This document shows, piece after piece, positions 20,228 through 29,700 of a DNA stretch of 61,748 nucleotides; the stretch's first letter is position 1; every line of letters begins with the position of its first letter. The translations under genes were made by a program, and so were the position numbers. The stretch comes from an uncultured Cycloclasticus sp. (GTDB taxonomy: Bacteria > Pseudomonadota > Gammaproteobacteria > Methylococcales > Cycloclasticaceae). Location: the NCBI GenBank assembly GCA_913057515.1, contig CAJXOJ010000013.1:1-61748 (forward strand), given 5' to 3'. The notes under the pieces are model-generated. The model was given only the letters and a program-made list of their open reading frames with translations. It made no database searches and was not told where the DNA came from.

Positions 20228-21056
20228 GGCTAGCGGTCAGTGGTAATCGTTTGAACCACTTGTTTTTTGCTGTTGGTTTTGACTCTGCCGCGTACTCTAC
20301 TGGAATACCATGTGCTTCCAACATATCTCTAATCACTAAGGGGTGCGTTTTTTCATGCATCATTGCTAAGCCTTCTAACAGGGTATTTAAGTGTGCAGCA
20401 TGCTCAGCAGTTCTTTTTTCAAGTTTAAGAGCCAAGGGTTTACACACTAAATTCGCTACCACTAAACCGTACAGCGTTGTTAGCAAGGCAAAACCCATTG
20501 TTGCACCCACTTCTTCTAAGCCCACTTCACCTAAGCCATACAACATATGAATCATGCCTAATAAAGTACCTAACATGCCAAACGCTGGTGCATAGCTCGC
20601 CATCAAGCGCAGCAATTGTGACTTCTCTTGCACCGGCAATAATAAGCGCGCGCACTCTTTTCGCAATATATTATCAATATCACCTAATGAACACCTATCA
20701 AGTATCAGCTGAACACCCTTTATTAGAACCGGCTGTGTTGCTAGCATTATCTCTTTCTCCAGCACTCGAACTTGCGAAGAACGATACAGATGCGCACAAC
20801 GGAGTAGCTGTTTGAACTCGGCCAAGCCACGAAAATCTACTGGCTGTGTTTTTACAATTTCAGGCAATTCACGAATAAGGCTCAATACCTTATGCTGAGG
20901 CTTACTTAATAATACGGCACATAAGGTGCCACCAAGCACCACTAACAAGCCTGGTAAATTGATTAGGGCAAACAAGTGACTAGGTGAAATAAGCACCACA
21001 ACTGAGCCGAGTAACAGTAGTAGTGCGGCATTGAATAGAGTAAAAAATCGCATCAT
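20217..21056 (-). CDS. MotA/TolQ/ExbB-family proton channel protein
   Basis: A 279-residue four-helix protein of the MotA family, with two helices at the N-terminus and two after residue 150 (ASYAPAFGMLGTLLGMIHML and ATMGFALLTTLYGLVVANL). P157 corresponds to the conserved stator proline. In the last helix the usual Gly-Pro before the ALLTTLYG motif is Gly-Ala (A185), a change at a position normally conserved in flagellar stators. It is the first gene of the pair with the MotB-like gene. Confidence 0.85.
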   Translation of the reverse strand: MMRFFTLFNAALLLLLGSVVVLISPSHLFALINLPGLLVVLGGTLCAVLLSKPQHKVLSLIRELPEIVKTQPVDFRGLAEFKQLLRCAHLYRSSQVRVLEKEIMLATQPVLIKGVQLILDRCSLGDIDNILRKECARLLLPVQEKSQLLRLMASYAPAFGMLGTLLGMIHMLYGLGEVGLEEVGATMGFALLTTLYGLVVANLVCKPLALKLEKRTAEHAAHLNTLLEGLAMMHEKTHPLVIRDMLEAHGIPVEYAAESKPTAKNKWFKRLPLTASHVD

Positions 21057-21142
21057 TATTAACCTAAATTAAGATTCATAATAAACTGGAATGCAATGGC
21101 TATGCCTAAAATTTATTAGCTTGGAAAAACAAAAACTTAACA

Positions 21143-21183
21143 TAAAAAAAAGCTAGCATTACTGATAAAACCCTTTCCTAGCT
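21143..21183 (-). terminator. Weak terminator-like element
   Basis: AGCTAG at 21151-21156 can pair with CTAGCT at 21178-21183, and on the minus strand this is followed directly by eight T. The stem is short and the loop long (about 21 nt), so the call is weak. It would end minus-strand transcripts coming from yajQ. Confidence 0.3.
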
Positions 21184-21290
21184 GCTAATAGCGGCAACAT
21201 TCAGCCGCGTTCAAGATCATGGTGACTAGGTAAAAAAACCGATGCCATTGAGTGCCTCAGATTTAATGACACTAAAGTCGACGAACTATA

Positions 21291-21325
21291 GGCTATGGAT
21301 ACTTTAATCTTGCGTATCTATAGCC
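21291..21325. repeat. 12-bp inverted repeat (hairpin) downstream of yajQ
   Basis: GGCTATGGATAC (21291-21302) and GTATCTATAGCC (21314-21325) pair over 12 positions, 11 Watson-Crick plus one G-U if transcribed on the plus strand, around an 11-nt loop. There is no T tract on either side, so it is not an ordinary terminator. Confidence 0.75.
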
Positions 21326-21363
21326 AGCATTCAGGGGAGCTTAAATCAAACTTGCCGTTAATT

Positions 21364-21846
21364 TCAATCACGAAAGTTTTTATATTGTAATGGAAGGCCT
21401 GTTTGCTCTGCCTTCAGCATCGCCATAACAGCCTGAAGTTCATCACGTTTTTTGCCTGTCACGCGCACTTGTTCATTTTGAATTTGCGCCTGAACCTTCA
21501 ACTTCTTTTCCTTAATCAATTTGGTAATTTTTTTCGCCGACTCGCTATCTAAGCCTTCTTTGATAATTACTTTCTGCTTAACTTTTAAACCGGTTTCTTC
21601 GGCCGCTTGTACATCCATACAATCAACATCTACCCCTCGACGAGACAACTTAATACGAAAAATATCCAGCATTTGCCCCAGTTGAAATTTAGATTCGCCT
21701 ATTAAAGTCACATCATTTTCTGCTAGCTCGAACTGGGCATCTGTGCCTTTAAAATCAAACCGTGTAGTCACTTCTTTATTTGCTTGATCGACCGCGTTCG
21801 TCAATTCATGCTTATCTACTTCTGAAACCACATCAAACGATGGCAT
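21364..21846 (-). CDS. yajQ: YajQ family nucleotide-binding protein
   Basis: A 160-residue UPF0234/YajQ protein with two RRM-like ferredoxin folds. Characteristic stretches are [29 protein letters not shown] and the C-terminal [17 protein letters not shown]. Members bind c-di-GMP or other nucleotides in some bacteria; the exact ligand here is not visible. GGAGGGATC directly before the ATG is a strong ribosome binding site, consistent with high expression. Its neighbour upstream is a c-di-GMP turnover protein, which fits a second-messenger role. Confidence 0.93.
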   Translation of the reverse strand: MPSFDVVSEVDKHELTNAVDQANKEVTTRFDFKGTDAQFELAENDVTLIGESKFQLGQMLDIFRIKLSRRGVDVDCMDVQAAEETGLKVKQKVIIKEGLDSESAKKITKLIKEKKLKVQAQIQNEQVRVTGKKRDELQAVMAMLKAEQTGLPLQYKNFRD

Positions 21847-21933
21847 GATCCCTCCTATTCATTTAATTAAAATACATTAGATTCTAGCGAGTAGGTTAGT
21901 AGAAAAACAGTTTTTTATCGCGCAAAACTCACG

Positions 21934-24468
21934 TTAACTTGAAAACACTTTTAACTGTAGCTCATCTAACATCGACAACAGCCTACCTTCAATTTCATAT
22001 AGCTCTGCACACTTCTCTTTCGCTTCTTGCTTATGATGACCTTTATACAACTGAACAACTTGATCACCTACCGCGTGTAAACGCCGATGAACCAGATCAA
22101 TTGCCCCAAAACTGGATAAATGACCATACCGCCTTAACCCATCCGAGTGATACCATATACCAAAACGACACTTACTCTCATCACTCAATACGGCTTCTTC
22201 AGTAGGCAAAGTCTCATTTTCAATTGGATGGATCACATTATCAACCCATTCACGAATATCGTACTGCGCGACCAGCAATGGAAACATCTTGAGATCCCAC
22301 TCAGCCTCTGACCAAACGGCCCACTTAGCATCAGGCAAAAACCCTTCTGACCAAGCCTCCACATCTTCTGCTGGCATTGGCTTCGCAATGCCATGCCCTT
22401 GGGCAACATCACAACCCAAGCGCATCAATAACACTCCCTGCTCAGGCGTTTCAACGCCTTCAGCCACTACATCTCGCTCAAATGTCCCAGCAAGACCAAT
22501 AATCGCTTGCACAAGCGCAAGGTCTTCTTTGTCATCTAAAATATCACGAACAAATGATTGATCTACTTTTAACGTGTCTGCAGGCAATCGCTTCAAATAA
22601 CTGAGCGACGAGTATCCAGTACCGAAATCATCTAGCGCAAAACGCACGCCCAAGTCTTTACATTTACCGATGACTGCCTGCACATATTGAATATCCCCCA
22701 GCGCTGCCGACTCTAATATTTCTATTTCGAGTTTGTTCGACGGAACATTGGAGTATCGCTGTAATGTATCTTCCAAGCGCCTATAAAAACTCGGCAAATG
22801 AAAATGTTTTGCTGCAATATTGACGCTTACAGACCATTGTCTACCTTGGTTTTGCCAAACTGAAAGCTGCTCTAATGCCGATGCTATTACCCAGTCGCCC
22901 AACGTTATGATTAATTCATGTTGGTCTATGATCGGCAGAAACTCTATCGGCAGCATCAGCCCTTTGTCGGGGTGTTGCCATCGCAATAAGGCCTCCATAC
23001 CAACCACCTCAGCCGTTCGCATATTCACTTTTGGCTGATAATATAGTTCAAACTCACCATTTGCTAGCGCTTGCTCTAGTCGCTTAATCAACTGTTGAGA
23101 GTCGTTTATTTTTTGATCTTGATCCGCATCAAACCAATGAACCCTATTACGACCCGATTGTTTAGCAATATACATGGCTTGATCGGCTTGTCGTAAAAGC
23201 GTATCGGCATCGACCCCATCGCCTGAATAGTTTGCCACCCCAATACTACATGAGATCTCTATGTTTTTACCATCAATACTATATGGCGCAGACACGGCAC
23301 GTTTTAAACGATGCAATGCTTGTGCTAATTCCGATTTATGGCCCACCTCGCCAATCAGCATAACAAACTCATCACCGCCTAATCGAGCAACGGTATCTTC
23401 TTGTCGAAGTTGCTTTTTCAGACGACTCGCTACTTCTATTAACAATTTATCGCCTACTGCGTGACCATACTTATCATTGACCGGTTTAAATTGATCTAAG
23501 TCCATCATACACGCAGCTAAATTAGTGCCGTGCCGTCCAGCCAAGTGAAGCGCCTGTTCAAAACGGTCTGTTAATAGCATTCTGTTTGGCAGCCGTGTCA
23601 ACATATCGTGCGTTGCATGCCACATCATTTCTTCGTCGTTGGGCGAGCGGTCCGTTATATCCATCAAAGTAATAACGCACCCAATACTAGCTTCATTTAA
23701 AGCACCTTGAGTAGACACTTTCCCTTGAACAGGCAGCCGCCGCCCAGCCTTCGTTACAAGCATTGCATCATGTGGTAGTCGCTCAACAGTACTAGACGAA
23801 CCTGCTTCTTCATCAAAAGAATAATCCACTGGGGTATTCGACACCTTTCTTACTAACCGAACCACACGTTCGACTGAGACCCCTATCGCGTCTGCATAGT
23901 TCCACCCCGTCAACTTGCACCCAGATTCATTTATATAACTCACAAAACCATCTTGGGACACCGTAATAACTGCGCTATCAACTGACTTTAATGTTAATTC
24001 AACTTGTTTTTTTTCAATTTGAAGCGCATTTTGCCAGCGTTGTTGATGCGTTAAGTCAACCAGTGTCACTTGGTACAATACTTGGTCGGGAAAGTCTAAC
24101 AAGCTCATCACCATTTCAACAGGAAACTCATCGTCACTGTCTAATTTCTTACATACGCATTTAATATTTGCACTTCCATGCGTATTGACCTCTAGCACTA
24201 AATTACTAAAAAGCTCTTTTGAAGCAACCCCATTCGGTTGAAGCTCCGGCGCAAGTGAAAATAAATAAAGTCCAAAAAGGCCTTCTCGAGAAGACACATT
24301 AAACATACGTATCGTGGCCATATTCAACTCAATCAAACCACTTTCCCCACACACGAGCATGGGGGTGGGGTTTAAATCAAATAATTGTTGATAGTGCCGA
24401 ATATCATCACTAAAGTAGTGACTTGTTCTCGCTGGTGTTGATATTGTCTTGAAGTAATTTTCATCCAT
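21934..24468 (-). CDS. PAS-GGDEF-EAL protein with C-terminal CZB-like domain
   Basis: This protein should make and/or degrade c-di-GMP. In the frame counted from a possible TTG at 24501 (855 aa), PAS-like segments occupy about residues 35-150 and 165-285. GGDEF is intact at 375-379 (RLGGDEFVML). An EAL domain starts at 503 with catalytic signatures EALLRW, DDFGTGYSSL, KVDQSF and AEGVET. Residues about 744-850 match a chemoreceptor zinc-binding (CZB) domain: C778, H805 and H809 are present, but the first His of the canonical site is I749. I prefer the ATG at 24468 (844 aa) as start. It is cytoplasmic, with no transmembrane segment. Confidence 0.9.
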   Translation of the reverse strand: MDENYFKTISTPARTSHYFSDDIRHYQQLFDLNPTPMLVCGESGLIELNMATIRMFNVSSREGLFGLYLFSLAPELQPNGVASKELFSNLVLEVNTHGSANIKCVCKKLDSDDEFPVEMVMSLLDFPDQVLYQVTLVDLTHQQRWQNALQIEKKQVELTLKSVDSAVITVSQDGFVSYINESGCKLTGWNYADAIGVSVERVVRLVRKVSNTPVDYSFDEEAGSSSTVERLPHDAMLVTKAGRRLPVQGKVSTQGALNEASIGCVITLMDITDRSPNDEEMMWHATHDMLTRLPNRMLLTDRFEQALHLAGRHGTNLAACMMDLDQFKPVNDKYGHAVGDKLLIEVASRLKKQLRQEDTVARLGGDEFVMLIGEVGHKSELAQALHRLKRAVSAPYSIDGKNIEISCSIGVANYSGDGVDADTLLRQADQAMYIAKQSGRNRVHWFDADQDQKINDSQQLIKRLEQALANGEFELYYQPKVNMRTAEVVGMEALLRWQHPDKGLMLPIEFLPIIDQHELIITLGDWVIASALEQLSVWQNQGRQWSVSVNIAAKHFHLPSFYRRLEDTLQRYSNVPSNKLEIEILESAALGDIQYVQAVIGKCKDLGVRFALDDFGTGYSSLSYLKRLPADTLKVDQSFVRDILDDKEDLALVQAIIGLAGTFERDVVAEGVETPEQGVLLMRLGCDVAQGHGIAKPMPAEDVEAWSEGFLPDAKWAVWSEAEWDLKMFPLLVAQYDIREWVDNVIHPIENETLPTEEAVLSDESKCRFGIWYHSDGLRRYGHLSSFGAIDLVHRRLHAVGDQVVQLYKGHHKQEAKEKCAELYEIEGRLLSMLDELQLKVFSS

Positions 24469-24554
24469 AAAAAATTTTAACTCTGAGCCATTCCCTAGCA
24501 AAGCCTTACAAATTAGTATCTTAGCACTTTAACAGTGCCTAATAATTAAAAAAA

Positions 24555-25331
24555 TCAATCCTGCTTACGCATGTCCCTAATAGTATCGTAAGCCTCAGTT
24601 ATTTGCTGCGTCTTCTCTTTCGCTATTTTCATCATTTCATCTGGCAGGCCTTTTGAAACCAATTTGTCAGGGTGGTGTTGACTTATCAGGCGCCGATACG
24701 CCTTTTTAACCTCAGCATCACTGGCGGACTCACTCACGCCTAAAATAGAGTATGCCTCTTCAGGTGTTGACCTACTGTGTTGATGCGTTCCACGACGCTG
24801 GCTAGCGCCTAGCATCCGCTTTAGCTGTTCATACGCAAAGTGAGGAATACCTAAGCGGCCGCAAATATGCTGCAGAATCTCATCTTCTGTGTTATCCAGC
24901 ACACCATCTGCAAATGCTGCTTGCAGCTGAACCTCTATAAACATTCTAATTAAATTTTTCTGATGCTGACACGCTTGCTTAAACGTCTCCAGTTCTTGAT
25001 CTAAGTTAAAGCTTTCTTCTTTACCACGATTAAACTCCGCAATGGCCTCTCTTTGCATGCTTGCAGACAATTCCATTTGAGCCATCACTCTTTTTGCCAT
25101 TTGGATTTCTTCTTGCGACACTTGCCCATCTGCCTTTGCAATGTGCCCCATAATGGCAAACGTCGATTTAAAAAATGTTTTTTTAATCCGTTGCTGGCGT
25201 TCTGGGTCGAATGGGTTTTGTGCCATTCCTGTGTCGAACTTATGGCCAATATAAACACCCAGTAGAGCGCCTAAGGTACCAAACGCCATAAAACCAAACA
25301 CTCCACCCAGTAATTTCCCTGTCCATCTCAT
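24555..25331 (-). CDS. djlA: Membrane-anchored J-domain co-chaperone DjlA
   Basis: A 258-residue type III DnaJ-like protein. The N-terminal glycine-rich helix (LLGGVFGFMAFGTLGALLGVYIG) anchors it in the inner membrane, a TerB-like helical domain follows (residues about 50-175), and a C-terminal J-domain carries HPD at 220-222. It should stimulate DnaK ATPase at the membrane. The layout is the same as in E. coli DjlA. It is divergent from purC by about 77 bp. Confidence 0.94.
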   Translation of the reverse strand: MRWTGKLLGGVFGFMAFGTLGALLGVYIGHKFDTGMAQNPFDPERQQRIKKTFFKSTFAIMGHIAKADGQVSQEEIQMAKRVMAQMELSASMQREAIAEFNRGKEESFNLDQELETFKQACQHQKNLIRMFIEVQLQAAFADGVLDNTEDEILQHICGRLGIPHFAYEQLKRMLGASQRRGTHQHSRSTPEEAYSILGVSESASDAEVKKAYRRLISQHHPDKLVSKGLPDEMMKIAKEKTQQITEAYDTIRDMRKQD

Positions 25332-25408
25332 CAGTTAACACCTTTTACTTGCAAAATTATTAATAAAATTAGATCATTAGCGGCTTTTTTATCACTAAAA
25401 ACCTACAA

Positions 25409-26299
25409 ATGACTATTCCAGCCTCGCTACTAGACGCCAACTTAAACAGCCTACCCCTTATCCATAAAGGAAAAGTTCGTGATATTTACGATATTGACGA
25501 CAAGCACATGCTGATTGTCACTACAGATCGCTTATCAGCTTTTGATGTTATTCTACCTGATCCAATTCCAGGCAAGGGCATTGTGCTAAACGAAGTCTCA
25601 GATTTTTGGTTTAAAAAGCTATCGAAGCTTATCCCAAACCAACTCTCTGATTTAACACTCGATCAAGTTCTTGATAATAAGCAGGATTGTGAGCGCCTTG
25701 AAAAACGTGGCATTATTGTTAAAAAACTAAAGCCTTTACCCATCGAAGCTATCGTGCGCGGCTACCTAATCGGCTCAGGCTGGAAAGATTATCAAAAAAC
25801 AGGGCAGGTTTGTGGCATTCAGTTAGCTGAAAATTTACAGCAAGCCTCTCAACTTCCTGAACCTATCTTCACACCATCAACTAAGGCTGCGGTAGGCGAT
25901 CACGATGAAAACATCTCTTACCAAGAAACTGTTGAGTTATTAGGTGAAGACTTAGCCAAGCAAGTGCGTGATATTAGCTTAACGTTGTACACAACCGCTG
26001 CTAAATATGCTCTAGAACGTAACATTATTATCGCTGACACTAAATTTGAATTCGGCCTTGATGACGAGGGTGTTTTACACCTTATTGACGAAGTACTCAC
26101 ACCTGACTCATCGCGCTTTTGGGATGCTAAAGAGTACAAAGTTGGCACAAGCCCAGCAAGTTTCGACAAACAAATTGTTCGTGATTATTTAGAAACTCTA
26201 GACTGGGACAAAACTGCCCCCGGGCCTAGGTTAAGCGATGAAGTTGCAGAAAAAACTGCCCTTAAGTACCGTGAAGCTTATAGCATGCTAACCGCTTAG
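25409..26299 (+). CDS. purC: Phosphoribosylaminoimidazole-succinocarboxamide synthase
   Basis: The 296-residue SAICAR synthetase joins aspartate to CAIR with ATP in purine biosynthesis. Motifs are HKGKVRDIYDI, TDRLSAFDVILPDPIPGKG, EAIVRGYLIGSGWKDYQ and LIDEVLTPDSSRFW. At about 296 residues it belongs to the longer form of the enzyme, rather than the 237-residue form of E. coli. It converges on chpC with only 2 bp between the two stop codons. Confidence 0.96.
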   Translation: MTIPASLLDANLNSLPLIHKGKVRDIYDIDDKHMLIVTTDRLSAFDVILPDPIPGKGIVLNEVSDFWFKKLSKLIPNQLSDLTLDQVLDNKQDCERLEKRGIIVKKLKPLPIEAIVRGYLIGSGWKDYQKTGQVCGIQLAENLQQASQLPEPIFTPSTKAAVGDHDENISYQETVELLGEDLAKQVRDISLTLYTTAAKYALERNIIIADTKFEFGLDDEGVLHLIDEVLTPDSSRFWDAKEYKVGTSPASFDKQIVRDYLETLDWDKTAPGPRLSDEVAEKTALKYREAYSMLTA

Positions 26300-26301
26300 T
26301 A

Positions 26302-26775
26302 CTACGCTAAAACAGACTCTACTTGTTGGCTAATATTCGCTTCTAATTCAAGCATATTGGGCACAATGACTGTTTGCTCATTAAGCGTTCCATAAAAATC
26401 AATAAACGTTGGGCTTACCCCTAGCATTGGCTTTGACTTCAAACTGTCAGGTTTTAACAAAGCCAAGCGGGGCACCCCTGCTGCCCGAATGGCAAGGTAC
26501 TTATATTGGCTGTGCTCAGATAAAAATGCCAACACAATAAGCCTTGACCTTTTTGGCACGCTGGAGACTTGTGACTTTATTGCCGTGTCCAGCGACAGCA
26601 CTGGGAGCACCTCATTAGCCCACTCAATCTCACCTAACACCCAGTCTGGCGTGTTATCGACAGGGCGGATATCTCGCTCAGAAATAATTTCAACTAAGGC
26701 CGAGTGAGGCAAGAGCAATGCGCCTGATGTTATCGGCAACAGTATCGATCTAATCATTGTTTCATTAGCTGGCAT
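26302..26775 (-). CDS. chpC: CheW-like protein ChpC
   Basis: A CheW-domain protein at the end of the Pil-Chp operon. The open frame extends to 26847, but the true start is most likely the ATG at 26775 (MPANETMIRSILLP). GGAG sits eight bases upstream, and the ATG overlaps the chpA stop by 11 bp, leaving 157 residues. Features include LPHSALVEIIS and WVLGEIEWANEVLPVLSLD, the CheW core. In Pseudomonas ChpC couples additional receptors to the same kinase; that role is inferred. Confidence 0.85.
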   Translation of the reverse strand: MPANETMIRSILLPITSGALLLPHSALVEIISERDIRPVDNTPDWVLGEIEWANEVLPVLSLDTAIKSQVSSVPKRSRLIVLAFLSEHSQYKYLAIRAAGVPRLALLKPDSLKSKPMLGVSPTFIDFYGTLNEQTVIVPNMLELEANISQQVESVLA

Positions 26776-29700
26776 ACTGACTCTCCAATAAACCTTTGAT
26801 GCTGGCAACCAATAATCTACTATCAAATGGTTTACCGAAATAATCACTCACACCAATGTCTTTGGCATGGTTCTTATGTTTTTCACCCGTCCTTGATGTC
26901 ACCATCACAATTGGACAATCACTGATTCCATTAGTATGCCGAATATGTCGAGCTAGTTCAAAACCATCCATACGTGGCATTTCTACATCCAACAAGAAAA
27001 GGTCTGGTTGAATGCCAGTGAGCTTTTCAACCGCATCGATTCCATCACGGGCATCTACCACTTCATACCCTTGTTTTGTTAATAGTTTAGTTGCCACTTT
27101 CCTAAACGTTATTGAATCATCTACAACCATGATTAATGGTGCGGCTATCTCTGAGGCTACAGTAGTCAGCTTTTCATCCATATCTTGTGGCTTACCAATC
27201 GAGGCAAGTGCTGGCAAATCTAACATTAAAACAATATCACCTTCGTCGGACACCGTTGAGCCAGACAACCAAGAGATCATATCTAAGTGCAAACCAAGCG
27301 GTTTAACCATCACCTCTTTATTACCCACTAACTGGTCGACAACTACCGCATACCTTTCCTGTCTAGAACCCATCAACAAAACATGCATAAAGCGCGCATC
27401 ACTTGAAAGCACTTGGCCCTCGCCGTATCCCAAAAGTTGCGATAAATCATGTAATTGATAGTCTTTCCCTAAGTGCTCTAACGTGGGCTGTTTTTCTGTT
27501 AGCCCACGCCGCAATAACTCGGTAGGGATGCGCGCAACGGATTGAATGAAATTATTTGGAATACCGTACTGTACCTCACTTGCCTTCACCATTAACGCCA
27601 TATTAATAGCCATCGTATACGGAAAGACTAGGTGGAATGAAGCCCCTTTACCTTCTTCACTGTCAATAATTAACTCGCCACCAATACTACGTACAGTGTC
27701 ATTAACGATATCCATACCGATACCACGTCCCGCCAGTGTTGATGCCTCGCCTAAGGTTGAAAACCCAGGTTTGAGAATCAACCGCATTACCTCTTGATCG
27801 GTTAAATTATCACCTTCGTTAAGATAGCCTAGTTTTAATGCCTTTTCTTTAACCTTAGTAAGGTCTATGCCTGAGCCATCATCTGAAATAATAAGGTGAA
27901 TTTCTGACCCTTCACGCGTCAAGTTGAGCGCTATGCTCGCCTCTTTGGCTTTACCATTTGCCGCTCGTACCTCGGCAGGCTCTACGCCATGCGCCATCGC
28001 ATTTCTAATCACATGCTCAATCGGTGTTTGCAGCTGATTCAATATATAACGGTCTATTTCTGTTTCGCCACCGTGCACAAGCAACTTCGTAGGCTTACCC
28101 AAATCAGCCGATAACTGCCTAACTAAACGCTCGAAACGCGGACCATAACGCGAGAAGTCAATCATTCGAGTTTTAAGCAAGTCGCCCATTAAGGTGTCGG
28201 CCAACGCGCTCTCTTTTTGCATGAGCAAGGCTATATCATCATCAGAGGCTAGCAAGCTATCTCGAATATCCTCTAAATCGGTAATACTTTCTAATAATGA
28301 GCGAGACAACTGTTGTATGTGTGTATATCTATCAAGCTCTAACGGATCAAAATCAGTCTCTTCGGCTTCCTTATCCACCTTAAACAGCACCTGCGCTTCT
28401 GTCTCGATATCGAGCGCTCTTAATTGTTGACCTAACCTTTCAATAGTCAAAGTTAACTCTTTAATTTGATATTCACGCTCTTTGTTCTTTTCACTAAGTT
28501 GAGCTTGCGATACATTGACCTCACCCACATCGGCGATTAACCTGTCCAATAAAGCATTTGGTACTTTAACCGCCTGATCTTTGGTGCTTACTGCCGGCTT
28601 CATTGCTTTTTCAAATAACGAGTGAGCAACTGCTTTTTTATTTATCGCTTGTTCTATTGCCTGCCGTTGGGCCACTTCTTGCTCATTGACAACAGTATTC
28701 TCACTGACTTCGATATCCTTTAATAAATTAATGAGTGACGAATAATGCTCTACCTGTCCACTTTTGTCAGCTTGCTGAAGCCCGACCAACAACCGATCAG
28801 AAATTTTCAACAATGTTGATATTAATGGTGCTTTCAACAATACATTACGCTCTTGGTAACCCTCTAATAAGGATTCAACCTCGTGTACAACCTCACCAAA
28901 TTCATTAAGCCCAACCAATAACGAACTACCTTTTAAGGTATGCAAGATATGCAAGGTCTTACCTAGGTAAGACCTTGCATTAATGTTTTCTTTCCACTCT
29001 TTAAATAACTCACTGATGTCTTCCAGTAGCTCTATACCTTCCTCAGCAAAAACTGCTTGCATTTCAGCATCGTCTTCATCATTGTTGTTTACTGGTCTAT
29101 CTATAGAAGAAAATGGCAACAACTCAACCACTGGTCGCTCTTCCGCAACGGTCACAGGTGTATTTTCTAACGGCTCACCCAGCATTTCGTCCTGCTCTAC
29201 AACAGGGCCAATGTTATCTTCAACCTCATGACTCAACTGTTGTGATAAGTGCACAGCCAATGCCGTCACTTTCTCAGAAATAATCGCTTGTAACGATTTA
29301 TATTCAGGTGATTGCGCTAACGGTTTATGTAGCACCTGTACTTGTTGAGCCGTGATGCTCAGGTAGCCCGCTAGTATTGAATAAAAACCAACACGCTCAA
29401 CGGCAACATTATTTTCGTATAAATCACGAATATAATCGCAAAGCACCCCACTTAACGCCTCAACTTCATCGATATGGGACATGGATGCACTGCCATGTAT
29501 GGTATGTAACGCTCTAAATAAGGCTTCGTTAACAGACACCTCATCCTGACCCTCATGTTCTTCCATGTATTGACTAATGGCGGCCAAATGAACCTTTGTT
29601 TCATTAGAGAAAATCTCACATAGCTCAGGCGATATCAACTCCTTAGTGTTTGCCTCAGCATTACTCTCAAGGTCACCCAGCGGCGCATTGACAGCTTCAA

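Larger units (their letters stand above)
21057..21363. other. Gene-free stretch between yajQ and the motA-like gene
   Basis: About 307 bp without a coding frame that I trust. It holds a weak terminator-like element (21143-21183) and a strong inverted repeat (21291-21325). The motA-like promoter should lie near 21060-21130, but I could not assign -35/-10 boxes with confidence. Confidence 0.6.

Noticed and set aside
24521..24542. Small hairpin GCACT/AGTGC between djlA and the GGDEF-EAL gene
   Set aside because: Five pairs only and no T tract in either direction.
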